Origin: Chrysophaeum taylorii | Lineage: Eukaryota; Sar; Pelagophyceae; Pelagomonadales; Pelagomonadaceae | Reading direction: 5' to 3' | NCBI GenBank assembly: GCA_029834535.1 | Contig: JAQMWT010000377.1 | Span: forward strand, 1-64,000 | Length of the DNA: 64,000 bases | In this document: in pieces, positions 1 through 11,996 of the stretch | Position numbering within the stretch: the stretch's first letter is position 1 | Layout of the letters: each line of letters starts with the position of its first letter | Notes under the pieces: generated by a model | Seen by the model: only the letters and a program-made list of their open reading frames with translations | The model's database searches: none | Told to the model about the DNA's origin: nothing | Made by a program: the position numbers and the translations under genes

Positions 1-3000
1 GCATACGCTTTGGTGGTCAGTGGCGAGACTAGTTATGAGAGTTTCGAAATAAATGATAATAGCGGGTAATCAGCAATCCCTCAAGTCACGAACAGCGACA
101 AGGTCAGAAAGGTTGATCGTGACGATAAATGAAAGGCGCTGAGTAGGTGTCGCATGATAATCAACTGGCCGTGAACCTGGGTGAACCGTGACGAACGACA
201 AGGCGAGCCTTGTACGATTTGAAGCGGCCAGAGTCATACTTCTGCGGAGGATCCACTTGAGGGTACAAATGTTGCCAGAAAAAGTCTGAGGGAGGCGAAT
301 CACATCCCAACAACCAAGTTGACCAAGAGAGCTGTATTCTTTAGCGATGGCTTGCAACCAACCAGGACGCTCAGGATTGGTCGGAGCTAAAGCTTCACGT
401 AAATGGGTGGAAGTGATAGTGGTTTCGTCAAGGTCTGAATACTGGGACATTTCTTCGGAAGCAGAGTAATAAACGTGTGCATGAGGATCAACAAGGGTGC
501 TAGCTAAACAAAGGAAGGAAGACATAATGAACTAACAAACGAAAGCTAACAGAAGAGACATACAAAGAGTGACAGGGGAAACAGAAGCGACAGAGGAAAC
601 AGAATGGCCCGTATCGACATCAGAATGGCCCGTATCAACATCAGAATGCCCGTATCAACATAATGGCCCGTATCAACATCAGAATGGCCGGAATAAACAA
701 AATGGCCCGTATCAACATCAGAATGGCCCGTATCAACATGAGAATGGCCCGTATCAACATTGTAACAGGATGAAACATGGCCCGTAAAAGTTTGTTGATT
801 TGTCGACTTTGCGCGGTCGGCCCCGTTTGGCACGACGTAATGGTGCACGTTTCGTATTGGCCGGTAACATTGTAGGCAGTGACGCTGGGGTGATCAGTCC
901 CGATAAGGCCGGCTCCGGAGCATCAAAAACAGAAGATATTGGGTTGACGGCCGAAGATAGACGAGGGTCGTAATAAAACAAGTCAGGAAAACGAGAATCC
1001 ACGAGAGACGGAGGAAGGGGTTGGTGGACAGTGACTTACGCAGAGCGAAATTTTCGTCAAAAACAACATCAATCGAGGTGTGGATGACAGGACCCGTGGG
1101 GCGTTGAAGCAATATGCGATATCCAGGGCCGGCAGAGGGATACCCAATGAAGATACCGGTTATAGCTTTGGTAGGCCATTTGTCGCCAGTGAGAATTGCA
1201 GCAGGACAGCCCCAAACACGAAGAAAATCGACACGCGGGAGTGTTTCATGTAGCATTTCATATGGCGTCATATATCCAGGATTAGAGGCATTTGGCATAC
1301 GCTCAGAGATGTCAGCCGTTTCCATGGCCCAACGCCAAAAATCAGGTGGACGGTGCGCATGTACCAAAAGAGTGCGAGTAATATCCGCGGTTGCACGATG
1401 AGAGCGTTCCACAACACCGGAAAGCGTGAGCTTGAAGTTTTGGACTGTGCTGCCGGAGCGCGCCGAAGCGCAATATTGTTGCCCAGACAGAAGGTTTCGA
1501 ATTGGCCCATAAGAGAGCGGTCACGATCGGTGTAGATGAGGGCAACGCGATATCCGAATGGGCGAACCACGGTAGACAGAAAAAGTTCGAGTTGTCGAGC
1601 GTTCGTAAGGGCATCGTGTCGTGGAGCAAAGTAACGCGTGCGGCGGCGCGTATGATCATCGACAAACGTGAGGATCGCGCGATCGTGATATATGTAGGAT
1701 GGGACGCCAGCAAACATGAGATCGGCGTGGATAATAAGGTAGGGCGCAACGGCACGTGGACGAGACAAAGGCTCGGAGGAAGGAGACGAAGTGGAAGCAT
1801 GAGCTTTACGTTGGCCAACATGCGCAGCATGCATTTTACCGAGAGCACAAGCAGGACAAAAGAAAGCGACGCGGAGCTCGGGAAAACGGTGCGCCAACAG
1901 CAAGAGAAGACAAACGCCGAAGATAGGCAGGACTATAATGACCAAGACGAGCATGCCAAAGATCGAAAGTTAGTTGAGTGCGTTGAGACACAGCGGGAAA
2001 CGCACAAGGATCATGGACACGAGGGGAAGAAGAAAATGACACAAAGGTGAAACGTAGTCCGTGTAGGGCACAGCGGTCGTATTGCCGATCCAACAGACGA
2101 TCAAAAGAAGACCACAGCGACGAAGCAGGGGAATAACGTGATGCGTTTGGCGGTGACGTAAAATACGTTGCGGATAAGCAGGATCAACGGCCTGAATGGT
2201 GTGGCAATCGTAACCAACTTGTTCAAGGGAATGATCCGAAAGAATCCGTTTGTCACCAAGGCCAGGAGATGAGGGTATGCGGAAACGCGACATGTATACC
2301 ATGAGGGGCGGAGAGTGGGTGCAGGAGAAGGAAGACCACGATTGTCAAGAGGACCAATTGAAGGAACGTTAAGTGAGCAGTGCCAGAACCGGAAACAGAG
2401 CCAGTGCCGATAGCAGAAGTGATGGAATGCTGTTGAGTGTTGTCCAGGTCAGTGAAGCCAGCGGGAGAATTTAAAAGGCTGACGTTGGCGCCGGTATCAT
2501 AGACAACGAGACGAAGGTTGGTGCTGTGAAGGTAGTCGCGCTCACGAGCGGTGAGCAGAGCGGTAAGGGCGTTGGTGGAGGAAAGGACTTGGTGAATGGA
2601 GGGGGAGATGGAAAGAAGGTGGAAATAGGACGGGTAGGTGGGTGCAGAAAGGATGGGTCAGGAAGGGTGACAGCGGTGGAAGGGGGACAGAGGTGTGGTG
2701 GAGGGTGGCAACGCAAGAAGCGGCGGAGAGGATTGAGATGGTGGCAAGGGTGGATTGGGGATGAAAAGATGGTGTTGGTAGAAGGGTGGATGGGGCCTAG
2801 GTGGGTATTGGGGAGTGGACCGAGGTGGGTATTGGGAATGCAACCGACGTGGGTATTGGTGTTGATGCCGTGGGCGGGCGGTAGCTTGTGAGTGCAATAG
2901 CGCTGACGCTTATGACAATCATTCTGGTGATGGCCAGGAATACCACAAAAGTGACAAAGATCAGTATGGCGTTGGCGCTTGCGATGAAAACCACGTGAAG

Positions 3001-3900
3001 ATGAAGGTGGGTGACGGAATGATGATCGAAAAGAGGGGCGTGGGCTAGAACGTTGTTGAGAGCGCAAAGCATTGAAGCGATGAAAATACTTTTCAGAAGG
3101 ATGGCGACCATAAAAGTTGGAACGTTCACGATGACGGGGACTTTCACGGAACGTAGCATGGACGTGCATAGACTTGGTCTGAAGATAATCAAAAACTTTA
3201 CTGTGGAGGCGATCAACGAAACCATCATATGTGCGCAATTTAGGATCAAGTGCAATGAGATCTTTAGACAAGAGCGAGTCGGGGATTTTCGTTTGGAGCA
3301 GCTGCAATGCAGTTGAGTCAGGGAAATCTTGATGATGCCGAGCAACTTGAACACCAGTGATGAACTTGTTAAGAAAGGACTCAAGTTCATCGATGTTATT
3401 GCACACCAAGGAATGCAATGAAGCAATTGCAGACTGAGCGACACGATCTCCATGACCCATGTAAACATCAGTAATGCGTTTGTAAAGCCGCGTGAAGTTC
3501 ATATCGCGGTTTTCACGGATATCCGCACGATCAGTATCATGCATTGGTAGTGCCATGAAGAGTGCACTGTACCAGCGTTGCTGCTTGAGACCAAATTCTT
3601 CTTCAGAGCAGCCAGAAGCGGAAATGCTAGTCCAAATGTCAGTGGTCAAGATAATGCGATCACCGGTGGAAATGATCATGTTTTCCAAGCGCCGGGCCCA
3701 AGGGTGAAAAAGATGTCGCTCACCGCTGAAAGCATCGAGTTTTTGCGAAAGCTTGCTATCCTTAATTTCGATCGAGGACATGATAAACGATAACGAACCG
3801 AACACGTAGCAATGAACTGAAGCCGAGGAGGAGTCGCTGTTGTCCGGGAAGTCAAGCGGTCGTGCGACCGTGACGGACAAAGCTGCTACCATGTTACGAA
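1..3900 (-). mobile_element. Ty1/copia-type LTR retrotransposon fossil, cut by the window edge
   Basis: Read on the minus strand, the parts come in copia order. A gag-like region (about 3,890-2,470) carries a CCHC zinc knuckle (CHFCGIPGHHQNDC). A short stretch resembling a protease active site follows, then an integrase zone (about 2,300-890) with its GAG-pre-integrase part and C-terminal region. The start of a reverse transcriptase (from about 525) carries the W-x-x-A...E...SL...G-x-W pattern and runs off the left edge. The integrase-before-RT order separates it from Ty3/gypsy. The coding parts are broken in several places, so it is a fossil, moderately old. I did not find convincing LTRs, and a 21-bp minisatellite has grown inside it. 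Confidence 0.8.
596..777. repeat. 21-bp minisatellite inside the copia fossil
   Basis: About eight imperfect copies of a unit of the form AATGGCCCGTATCAACATC are arranged in tandem, some shortened. It lies between the integrase and reverse-transcriptase parts of the retroelement fossil. Local slippage expansion after insertion is the simplest reading. Confidence 0.85.
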
Positions 3901-4605
3901 TGGTATGAGGCGTTAGACTAGCGATAGGAGAAAGACGTAAGGATACTGGATACGTGGTGCAGGGGTAAGTGTCATAGCTTCTTCACATTCCTTGAAGGAC
4001 TTTGGGGCCTTAACGGTCCACGCCCGTGCACAACAAATCTTTAACCCTACCGCGGACCCCGAATAGGCCGCCTCGGGATCCTCTTTTTCCCCTCCCAACA
4101 CTTACTTCTCACGTCGTCGTCGTCTTCGGCGACCTTGGCCGCTTGATGAGGAGACTCGGCCACTGCTCGAGGTGCTCCACAAAGATGGACACTGCACCAG
4201 ATGTATATAGACAAATTGGGCACGTACGTTTTTAATCCAGCAAGCCTTCGCTGCTCGGGAGCTTGTTCCGCACGACGTAAGCTGTGAAACACGGCTCCTT
4301 GCGTCGACGCACTTACTTCTCGACCAGGGCACGTCCCTAGACACCACCTCTTTCCGCATCAACGACGAGTTCGAGTGCGCGCAACGGCCCATTTTCTGAT
4401 TGAGCGGGTTGCCCTCTCACTACCGACAGTTCGGCGCCACGGCCCCGATTCCATCAACACGTCGCGAGCGAGGAGGCGCTGTGCTGCCCACAGGACGCCA
4501 CGTCACTGTAAAATAATTGCTGTATAGATTATTATTCTCCTCCTCCTCCTCCGAAGTAGAATTGGTAGATGTAGTTTTTGCCACGACGGCGTCAGAACTG
4601 CTGCA
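3901..4605. other. Intergenic stretch, no supported gene
   Basis: This covers the gap between the retroelement fossil and the ABC1K gene. Open frames on both strands are short and show no recognisable domain. Part of it could hold a terminal repeat of the fossil, but I could not match it to a second copy inside the window. A short CTC/CCT-rich tract lies near 4,535-4,552. Confidence 0.5.
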
Positions 4606-7423
4606 CTATGATGATGTGTCCGACGACGAGTCGGTACCCCTGCCGATAATCGTGGCGGCCTCGCGGTAGACTTCGGCGAGTGTCGAGGCGGTTTGCGTGG
4701 AGATGCGCGCCTCGAAGTCGGCGTGGTCAGATGAGGATGATCGCGCGGCCGTGTGGTCGAGCTTGGCGGCGGCGCGGCGGAGGAGGGTCGCGCCGAAGCG
4801 GCGCGCGATGACGGAGGCGGTCTCGACGGTGTCGGGTGTGGCGAGGGCGGAAATGTCGCGGTCTGGGGCGAGATTGGCGATGGAGTCGACGAGCGTGGCG
4901 TCGGAGGTCGAGGGCGCGAGGTTGGCGAGGGTGGAGACGGTCTTGAGGGCCTTGCGGTCGGCGTCGTCGGGCTCGACGAGCGGCGCGACGACGCTCGCGG
5001 CCGTCGCGGCGAGCTCGAGGGGCGCGGTGAGCGGGAGGAGGCCGATTCTCGCGGGCGTCGGGAGCGAGCGGAGGTTGGCCGTCGCCTGGCGGACGAGGCG
5101 CCGCGGAGTCGCGTCTCGGTCTTCTTCGAGGAGCGAGGGCTCGCGGAGGCCCGTCGCGTCTATGGCCGTAGCGAGGGCCGCGCGCACCGAGGCGTCGGCG
5201 AGACGCGCCGTCTCGTCGATGACGAGCTTTTGAGCGAAGGAAGCGTTCCTCGAGAGGAGGACGCGAGCTATCTCGCGCTGGGCTTGGAGCGTCGCCGCCG
5301 AGGGCGCCGCAGATTCGGCGGCAGCAGCCGCTGCGGGAACGAGGAGGGTGTCGTCGGGTCCCGCAAATGTGGCACGGCCGTCGAAGGTCGCGTAGGTGTC
5401 GACGCCCGAGGTCGAGACCGAGTAGGAGGTGAACTGGTCGACCATCTCAACGAGCTTGTCGACGTCGAGGCCGCCGCCGCCGCCGCCGCCGCCCGAAGCG
5501 CTCGGCGAGGAAACGGGCGAGAGCATCGCCTGGAGGGCCGTGCGGGCGCGCGGACTGTTGTCCATGAGGAGGCGGCGGCTCATGTAGGGATAACACTCGG
5601 CGAGGATGCTGTAGTTCTCGTCGATGCTCAAGCCGATGCCCTCCAAAGTGCTAAAGGCGCGCACGACGTAGAGGACCCACTCGGGAAGCCGGAAAAGTTC
5701 CCTGTTCCGGCGCGACATTTCTTGCATGACGTTGGAGACTCCGCGGACGTCGACGCCCTCTTTCTCGAGTTGCGCCTCCATGCGCGAGATCATCTCGGCG
5801 CGCGCGCGCTCTCGGAGCTCGTCGTCGGCGAGGTCGCCGTACCGCCTCACGAACTCACTTTTGACGCGCTCGCGGATTTTGGCGGGACCGCCCCCCCTCG
5901 GAAAGCTGGCGGAGCATGAAGGCGAGGCCGTCGGTGACGCCCGAGTCGGCGACTTTGGCGACCTTGTCGGGCGGGGTGAAGCCGAGGTTGACGAAGTCGT
6001 ACGGAACGCGATCGAGGCGGTCGCTGTTGATGTGGGCGATGAATTCGAGGAGGGAGTACTGCAGATCGGGAGGTACCTTGATCGTCATGCCCCAGTCCAA
6101 TATACACAACTTGCCGTCGACGGTCCGGAGGAGGTTGCCGGGGTGGGGATCGCAATGGAGCACGCCCGTGTCGAGGAGCATGGTGAGGTACGCGTTGACC
6201 GCGACGCCGCAGAGTCGGGGCACGTCGGGCGATCCCGAGGCGTCGAGCCGCGTGCCCTCGATCCACTCGGTGACGAGGACGTTGTTTGTCGAGAGCTCGT
6301 CGACGACGCGGGGCGAGACGACGGCGCCGAGCCCGCGTCGCGCCATAGCTTGCGAAAATTCGCGCGTGTTGCGAGCCTCGGCCCGGTAGTCGACCTCGTT
6401 CGCGAACCCGCGGCCCCACTCGTCGACGAGCGCGAGGGCGACCTCTAGGTCTTCGGGATCCGTCGGGAGCTTGTTGATGGCGTTGGATATATACACCTGG
6501 AGCGGCGTCAGGAGCCGGAGGAGGTAGAGGTCGAGGCAGATTTCCGCCAGCACTCCGGGCCGCTGAACCTTGACCGCGACCGACCGCACGGGTCCGCCGC
6601 GGTCCGGGAGGGCATCGCACGCATAGTTTCCCGGCTTTAGGGTTGCCCGATACACCTGCCCGATCGACGCCGAGGCGATGCACGCGTCCGATATGTCCTC
6701 GAAGACGTCCTCGAGCGGACGGCCGAAAGCGCGCCGCGTCGCCTCGCGCGCTTGCGCGTCGGGGAAAGGCGGGACCGCGTCCTGCAGCTTCCGGAGCTCG
6801 AGGGCGTACGCCTCGGGGATCAGGTCCGTCCGAATCGACAGCGCCTGCCCGAGCTTGATGAAGGTCGGTCCGAGGTCTTCGACCAAAGCCAGGGCTTCCC
6901 TCGCGCGCTCGCGCTCGTTCGCTTCCAGATTACCCGTACGCCAGTCGATCAGCAGTTTCACCTGGAACGCCAGCGTCGCCTGGAGGAGGCCAATCAGACG
7001 ACCAAGCACGAGCAGGGGCCGCTGCCGGTAAAATTCGTTGGCCTTCTCGGGCGAGTACGAGTCGGACCCGCCGGGGTACGGCGTTTCCGGTTCGGGGGGA
7101 ACCTCCTGCTCGAGTGCGAGCCGGTGCGCCATCGCGCGCCGTCCCGCTATCACTACGAGCGGGAGACTCACGGCGCACGACACGGCCGCCGACACCGCCA
7201 CCGTCGACGCGTAATCTCCCTCGACGCTCTGCAGCACCGAAGACACGGAAAACCCCGTCTTTAAGGCGGCGGCGCCTGCGGGGGTCGCCGCCGCCGCCGC
7301 CGCCGCGTGCACCGCTGCGACACTCTTGGTCGTCGCCGGCACCAGCTTCGGCACGGAACTCCCCCAGAGTTGGATCGCCCCGCACGGCACGAGGGACAAC
7401 AACGACACCACCACCACCGTCAT
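4606..7423 (-). CDS. ABC1K/ADCK (UbiB-type) atypical kinase, probably plastid, with one frame discontinuity
   Basis: A member of the ABC1K family, atypical kinases that regulate quinone and prenyl-lipid metabolism in plastids and mitochondria. From the ATG at 7,423 the family marks come in order: KLGQ (about residues 190-193), the Ala-rich nucleotide loop ASASIGQVYRA (about 250-260), VAVKVQRPGV (about 283), the E-x-D motif in NEVDYRAEA (about 342), HCDPHPGNLL (about 423) and DWG in place of DFG (about 443). The N-terminus is hydrophobic, then Ala/Thr-rich, fitting signal plus plastid transit. The family-conserved C-terminal part (LEGIGLSIDENY, CYPYMSRRL) continues below 5,850 in a different frame. 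The switch falls at a run of seven C at 5,891-5,897. Six C would give one 938-codon protein. A sequencing error or a real lesion are both possible. A long C-terminal extension carries a Gly8 tract. Confidence 0.85.
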
Positions 7424-7696
7424 TGTTCGAAACCACGTCACAAAGGACCCGCCGCAAGGGTTCGGCTTGCAGAACCAACAAGCTTGTTGTGACCCTAATA
7501 ATTGTCCAAGAAACCTACCTACATTTGGGATTTTACAGCATTGTAGGCTCAACGTCCATTAGGCGCCAAACGCTGGATGATAGATATCCTCTGGGATTTC
7601 TATAAATTGGATATCCTGTGATGAGAGGAGACGTCATGAAAATACATAAGTCTTAGATTTCTTATACGTTTGCGGCGCGCATCCATCCCGGATGAT
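7424..7696. promoter_or_regulatory. Shared 5' region between two divergent genes
   Basis: This is the only gap between the start of the ABC1K gene (minus) and the potassium-channel gene (plus), so both promoters must lie here unless 5' exons exist further out. It is more AT-rich from about 7,490 than the flanking coding DNA. I see no clear TATA box. Confidence 0.45.
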
Positions 7697-9792
7697 ATGG
7701 ACACCCCCGAGACAGACGACGCTCTCGAACGGCCGTGCAGCACGTTTGACGACGACGAGTTAACTAGCGCACGCTGCGAAGGAGCGAGCTGGCACCAGCT
7801 CGGGCTGCAACTGCGCCTTTCGTTCGCGGTGTGGGTCGCGTTCTACTTCTTCTGCGTCGCCGGGCGCGTCGCGTGGACGCGTTTTGTCGAGACCCGGATG
7901 AGCCGGCGTCGTTGGGTCACGCACTGGTTCGGGGTGTGCACCGTCTGCCTGTCGACGACCGTCTCGAGACCACCCTGTGTATCCTCCAGTACGTGTGTTC
8001 GAGCATCTCGACCGTCATGTGGATCGTCAAGAGCTACGAACGCGTCGTCGTCCCCCGAACATTCGCCATTGATGTGGCGTGCTCGGCGGTATTCATCGTC
8101 CATCTCGCGTTCACAACGGTCCAGCATGGCTTTGATCCGCAGCTCGCGTTCACGTGGGAGGTCGTTCTCGACGCCGTGACGGTGACGCCACTCGTGATAC
8201 GACACGGCTTCTGGGGCATCCGGTATCGCACCTCGTGGCTTTCCCTCTCGTACGTCCGCGTGCTCAAAGTGATCCGTATGTTCGAGCGTTTCATGAAGAC
8301 GGCCTTCGTCCAGAGAGACGTCGCGAGCTCGGCGGCGATGACGTGCGCCAAGATCTTGGAGCTCGTGGGTGTCATCGTCATATTGAGCTCGACGATGCTC
8401 ATTGTCGAATCTCTCGGGGACTTTTCCAGTTTCCAAGACAAGTTTTTGCTCGCGCAAGGCGGCAAGATCAGCTTCTTTCAGATGTGCTACTTCACGTCCG
8501 AGCGACGGCGTCTCTTTTTTTTTTTGTAGTAGAACAACCAAAAATCTTCACTCAACTCACTGACGCGACGTGGATACACGTAGGTTCACGACCATCAGCA
8601 CGGTCGGGTATGGCGACTTTTCGCCCAAAACCGTCATCGGGCGGCTGCTCATCGTGCCGTCGATTTTGCTCGGCGTCACGTTCTTCTCGGTCTCGTCGGC
8701 CGAGCTCTTGAGAATCCGCACCGCCGAAGCGAGCGGGCGCGGCCGATTCCACCCTAACGGGGGATTCTTGCGGTGGCGTCGGCGACCGGCGCGACGCCAC
8801 GTGGTCGTCATTGGCGGCGGCGTCTCGTGCGGCTCGGCGACGGTCATCGAACCTCTCCTCCAGCAGCTGTGTCGGACCGACCGCGAACAAATCCCCGAAG
8901 TATTGCTGTTGGCGCGAAATGAGTGTAGCGACTCGGTTCGGGCAGTGTTAATGCACAAGTGGGCGCGAAACGCCCCCGTGCGGTACTTTGTCGGAAGCCC
9001 GATGAACGCGCTCGACCTCGATCGCGTCCGCATTCACGAAGCGGAGATGGCCTTCATCGTGGCCAACATCAACACCGACCAACCCGAGCGCGAGGATCGG
9101 CAGAACATCCTGCACGCCGTCGCGCTCAAACGCGCGAGCCCGCGCACGCCGATCCGACTCATTCTGCTCACCATGGATAAGCTCAGCCTCGCGGTGAGCT
9201 CGGGCGTCGACCCGCTGCACTGCGTCACGATCAACGAATTCAAGACAAACCTGCTCTTCTCATCGCTGATCCACCCGGGCTTCTTGACGCTGGCCCTCAA
9301 CCTCGGCCTCGCGGGAATTTCGGCTCCGCACTTGCGGGCGCAGCTCCCGGGCGGTGGCCGGGCGCCCGACTGGCGCATGTCGCCGTGGCTGTGCGAGTAC
9401 ATCGAGGGCACGCAGTACGAAATTATCGGCTTCCTGCCGGAGACGATTCTGCTCGGCAAGACCTTTGGTCAGGCTGCTATCCTGTGCGGCCAATATGATG
9501 TCGCACTCCTGGGTGCGCAGGTTTGCGGGCGCGTCGAACTCGTACCTCGCAACAAAAGGAGTCCGATCGCGGCCGACACGATTCTATTCGCGGCCGCCAA
9601 GACCAAGGGCGACAATTTGGCCAAAGTTGCGCGGACTTGGAACGAAGCAGACTGGGTCGACGAGTTTCGGAAAGCGCGGGGTACCCGCACGTTAAACGGT
9701 TCCGAGCGTCGTCTCTTTGGCGTAGCGGACAACGGCATCGCGCTCGACGACCCCCCCTCGGGCGCGTCGTCGCCGTCGGAACCGCGGTTGAC

Positions 9793-9841
<49 letters not shown>

Positions 9842-11764
9842 TCAAGGCCTCGAGGCGAAGAAAACCCAGACCGCGACGACGAATCCGCACCACCAGAAGA
9901 AGACGTAGAGAGCAAGCGCAAAACCCTGGCCAAGCAGAGATCTGCATTTGGGTCCAAGAAATGGCTGACGCAGAATCGGAGCAAACACCTCGAGTTCAAT
10001 CACCGCGACTGCGAATTTGGTCCGGCGGCGAGAGATGTATCGCCCGTTGTCAGGAAAATCCAGGCCCAGCGTCTCAATCTCCAGGCGTCGCTTCTTCGAA
10101 TGGCCGGCTCGATGAGGGACCGCCTAAGGATCCTGGAGGACGACGCCGACGACGCCTCGTCGACCGCGTCCGACGACGTCGTCAGCCACAAGATCCGCGC
10201 GGTCATCGAGCAGGGCGACCACGTGATCGTCATCATCCAGGGTAACGGCCTCTGGCACCAGGTCGCTGCCGTGATCGCGACCCTCCGCCGCACGCACACG
10301 ACCGCCGTTGTCCTCGTCGGCGTCTGCCGTCCGCCGTCGGCACTCCTCGACAAGTACGAACGCGTGTACTTTGTGTTTGGAGAGCCCGAGCGCCTCTCGA
10401 CGCTCATTGCCGCCGGCGCGGTCACCTGTGCCCGTTTGCTGACGCTTCTGCCGAACGCACCGCCGGTCGACGAGGCCGACATGATGGACGAGCAGAACGT
10501 CATGGTCGTCGCGGTCATCGAGACGCAGTTAGCGAATTGGAATCGCACCGACATGACGTGCGTCTACGACTGGTACTCGCTGAAGAATCTCCAGCAGCTT
10601 CCGCAGCCGCGATCCTCGGCGGGGAATTCGCAGAGATCCTCGATCTACCAAACGACGCGTCACGCCAAGGCCTGGCCCATTCGGTTCTCGAGATGGCTCG
10701 CGCGTCGCGTCGTCCGATCGGCGACGACAAACCTAAACTACTACGTTCCCCCGTACGGCGACCGGTCGCCGATTCGGCACCACGACGAAGACGATTCGTA
10801 TCCACCGTTGTTTTTCAAGTCAGCAGCGGCGGCGAAGGAGAAGAACGGCCGTGGAAAACAACGCGACGCGCATCGCGTCCGGCCGCAGACGACCGTCCCG
10901 TCGCTCGGACGCGCTGAGACCGAACGCGCCGACATCGCAATTTTTAAGGGCGAAACCCCGCGCGCGCGGCGCCCCTCGGCGAGCAATTTCGGCCCCCCCG
11001 AGTTGATGATGGACGCGGATCGCGGCACGGCCGACGCGGCCGACGAAGACAACGTCGACGGGTTCGTCAAGCTGAGCCTCGCCGACACGCTCTGCGCGGC
11101 GCTCGAGCCGCGGACCGATAGTCGTTTCTGCGCGGGGCGAATCCTGCCAAAGTCGGAGATCGCAGGGATGTGTGCGGCGGCCGCGTACTTCCCTGGCATC
11201 GACGAGGTCTTGAGAGAGCTCATCGGCGGGCGCCGCGACCAGACGGCCAGCGTCTACGCGCACCAAGTCGACAGCGACTTCGTCGGCCGCCCGTACTCGG
11301 ACCTCGCGGCATGGCTGCTCGAGCACTCTGCAATCCCGCTCGGCGTGTTGCGTCGACACGCGTGCGGCCCAATGCCCTACGTCGTGACGTGCGGCCCGGC
11401 CTATCGCGAATTGCTCAACGACGGCGATGCTCTCTTCGTCCTCGCCGACGTCGAGTGGGACAGCCTCCACGTGACGACTTACCCGCCGCCCCCACCTGCT
11501 GCTCGTCCCGAGCTCCCGAAAAGATACGACGAGAACTCCATGTCGTCGTCTTCTTCTTCTGGTGGTGGTGGTGGTATGGACGCTTCGTCGGCGCCCGCCC
11601 CATCACAACTGGAGGAGCCCCCTGATGAGGAGCTCCCGTCCGGCGAGGCGCCTCCTCCTCCTCACCAGGATGACGGCGAGTTCCATCCGCAGGAGACCAA
11701 GCAGCAGCCAAAGCACGAGCCGCACAAGAAGTACCTCCGCTTCGCCGACGAATGTGACGGTTGA
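7697..11764 (+). CDS. BK/Slo-like potassium channel with two RCK domains (3 exons)
   Basis: A tetrameric K+ channel subunit resembling Ca2+-activated BK (KCa1/Slo). Proposed exons are 7,697-7,933, 7,990-8,495 and 8,584-11,764, with GT-AG introns of 56 and 88 bp that keep one frame (1,307 codons). Exon 1 holds an acidic N-terminus and a first membrane helix. Exon 2 holds the further helices up to the pore helix. Exon 3 opens with the selectivity filter TTISTVGYGD and the inner helix, then a first RCK Rossmann domain (HVVVIGGG; GSPMNALDLDRV, as in BK) and a second (DHVIVIIQGNGLW). The arrangement matches BK closely. S4 has only a few basic residues, so voltage gating is uncertain. Between the RCKs lies a Thr tract encoded by (GAC)n at about 9,789-9,840. 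The C-terminus is Pro/Ser-rich. Confidence 0.85.
9789..9841 (+). repeat. In-frame ACG trinucleotide repeat
   Basis: A run of ACG codons broken by GCG gives a Thr-rich linker between the two RCK domains of the channel. The frame is kept, so length changes here would only alter linker length. Confidence 0.8.
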
Positions 11765-11815
11765 TGCCCGCACAACAAGTACCTCCGCTTCGCCGACGAA
11801 TGTGACGGTTGATGT
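11720..11815 (+). repeat. 48-bp tandem duplication across the channel stop codon
   Basis: Two almost identical 48-bp copies (11,720-11,767 and 11,768-11,815) differ at about one position. The first copy contains the TGA stop of the channel gene (11,762-11,764), so the second lies in the 3' UTR. The period is a multiple of three. Confidence 0.85.
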
Positions 11816-11996
11816 CCGAAACTCAAAAATAGACAATAATAAGAGTTGTTGTAGAGAAATTTAGAGAATTTTATTACGTCGTCGTCCTTGGGCTTGGCGG
11901 GAAATATGATGATGGCATCATCATAAGGGAGCGTTGTGACTGACTGACTGACTGACTGACTGACGCGCGAGAGGGGGGAGCGTTGGCGCGGCAGCG

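Noticed and set aside
4753-5919. 388-codon plus-strand open frame
   Set aside because: Antisense to the C-terminal part of the ABC1K gene. It is Gly/Arg/Glu-rich with no family, while the minus strand continues a conserved domain.
7934-7989. Frame change in the channel gene read as a mutation
   Set aside because: A 56-bp GT...CAG interval explains it exactly and joins the two frames in phase, so an intron is preferred over a frameshift.
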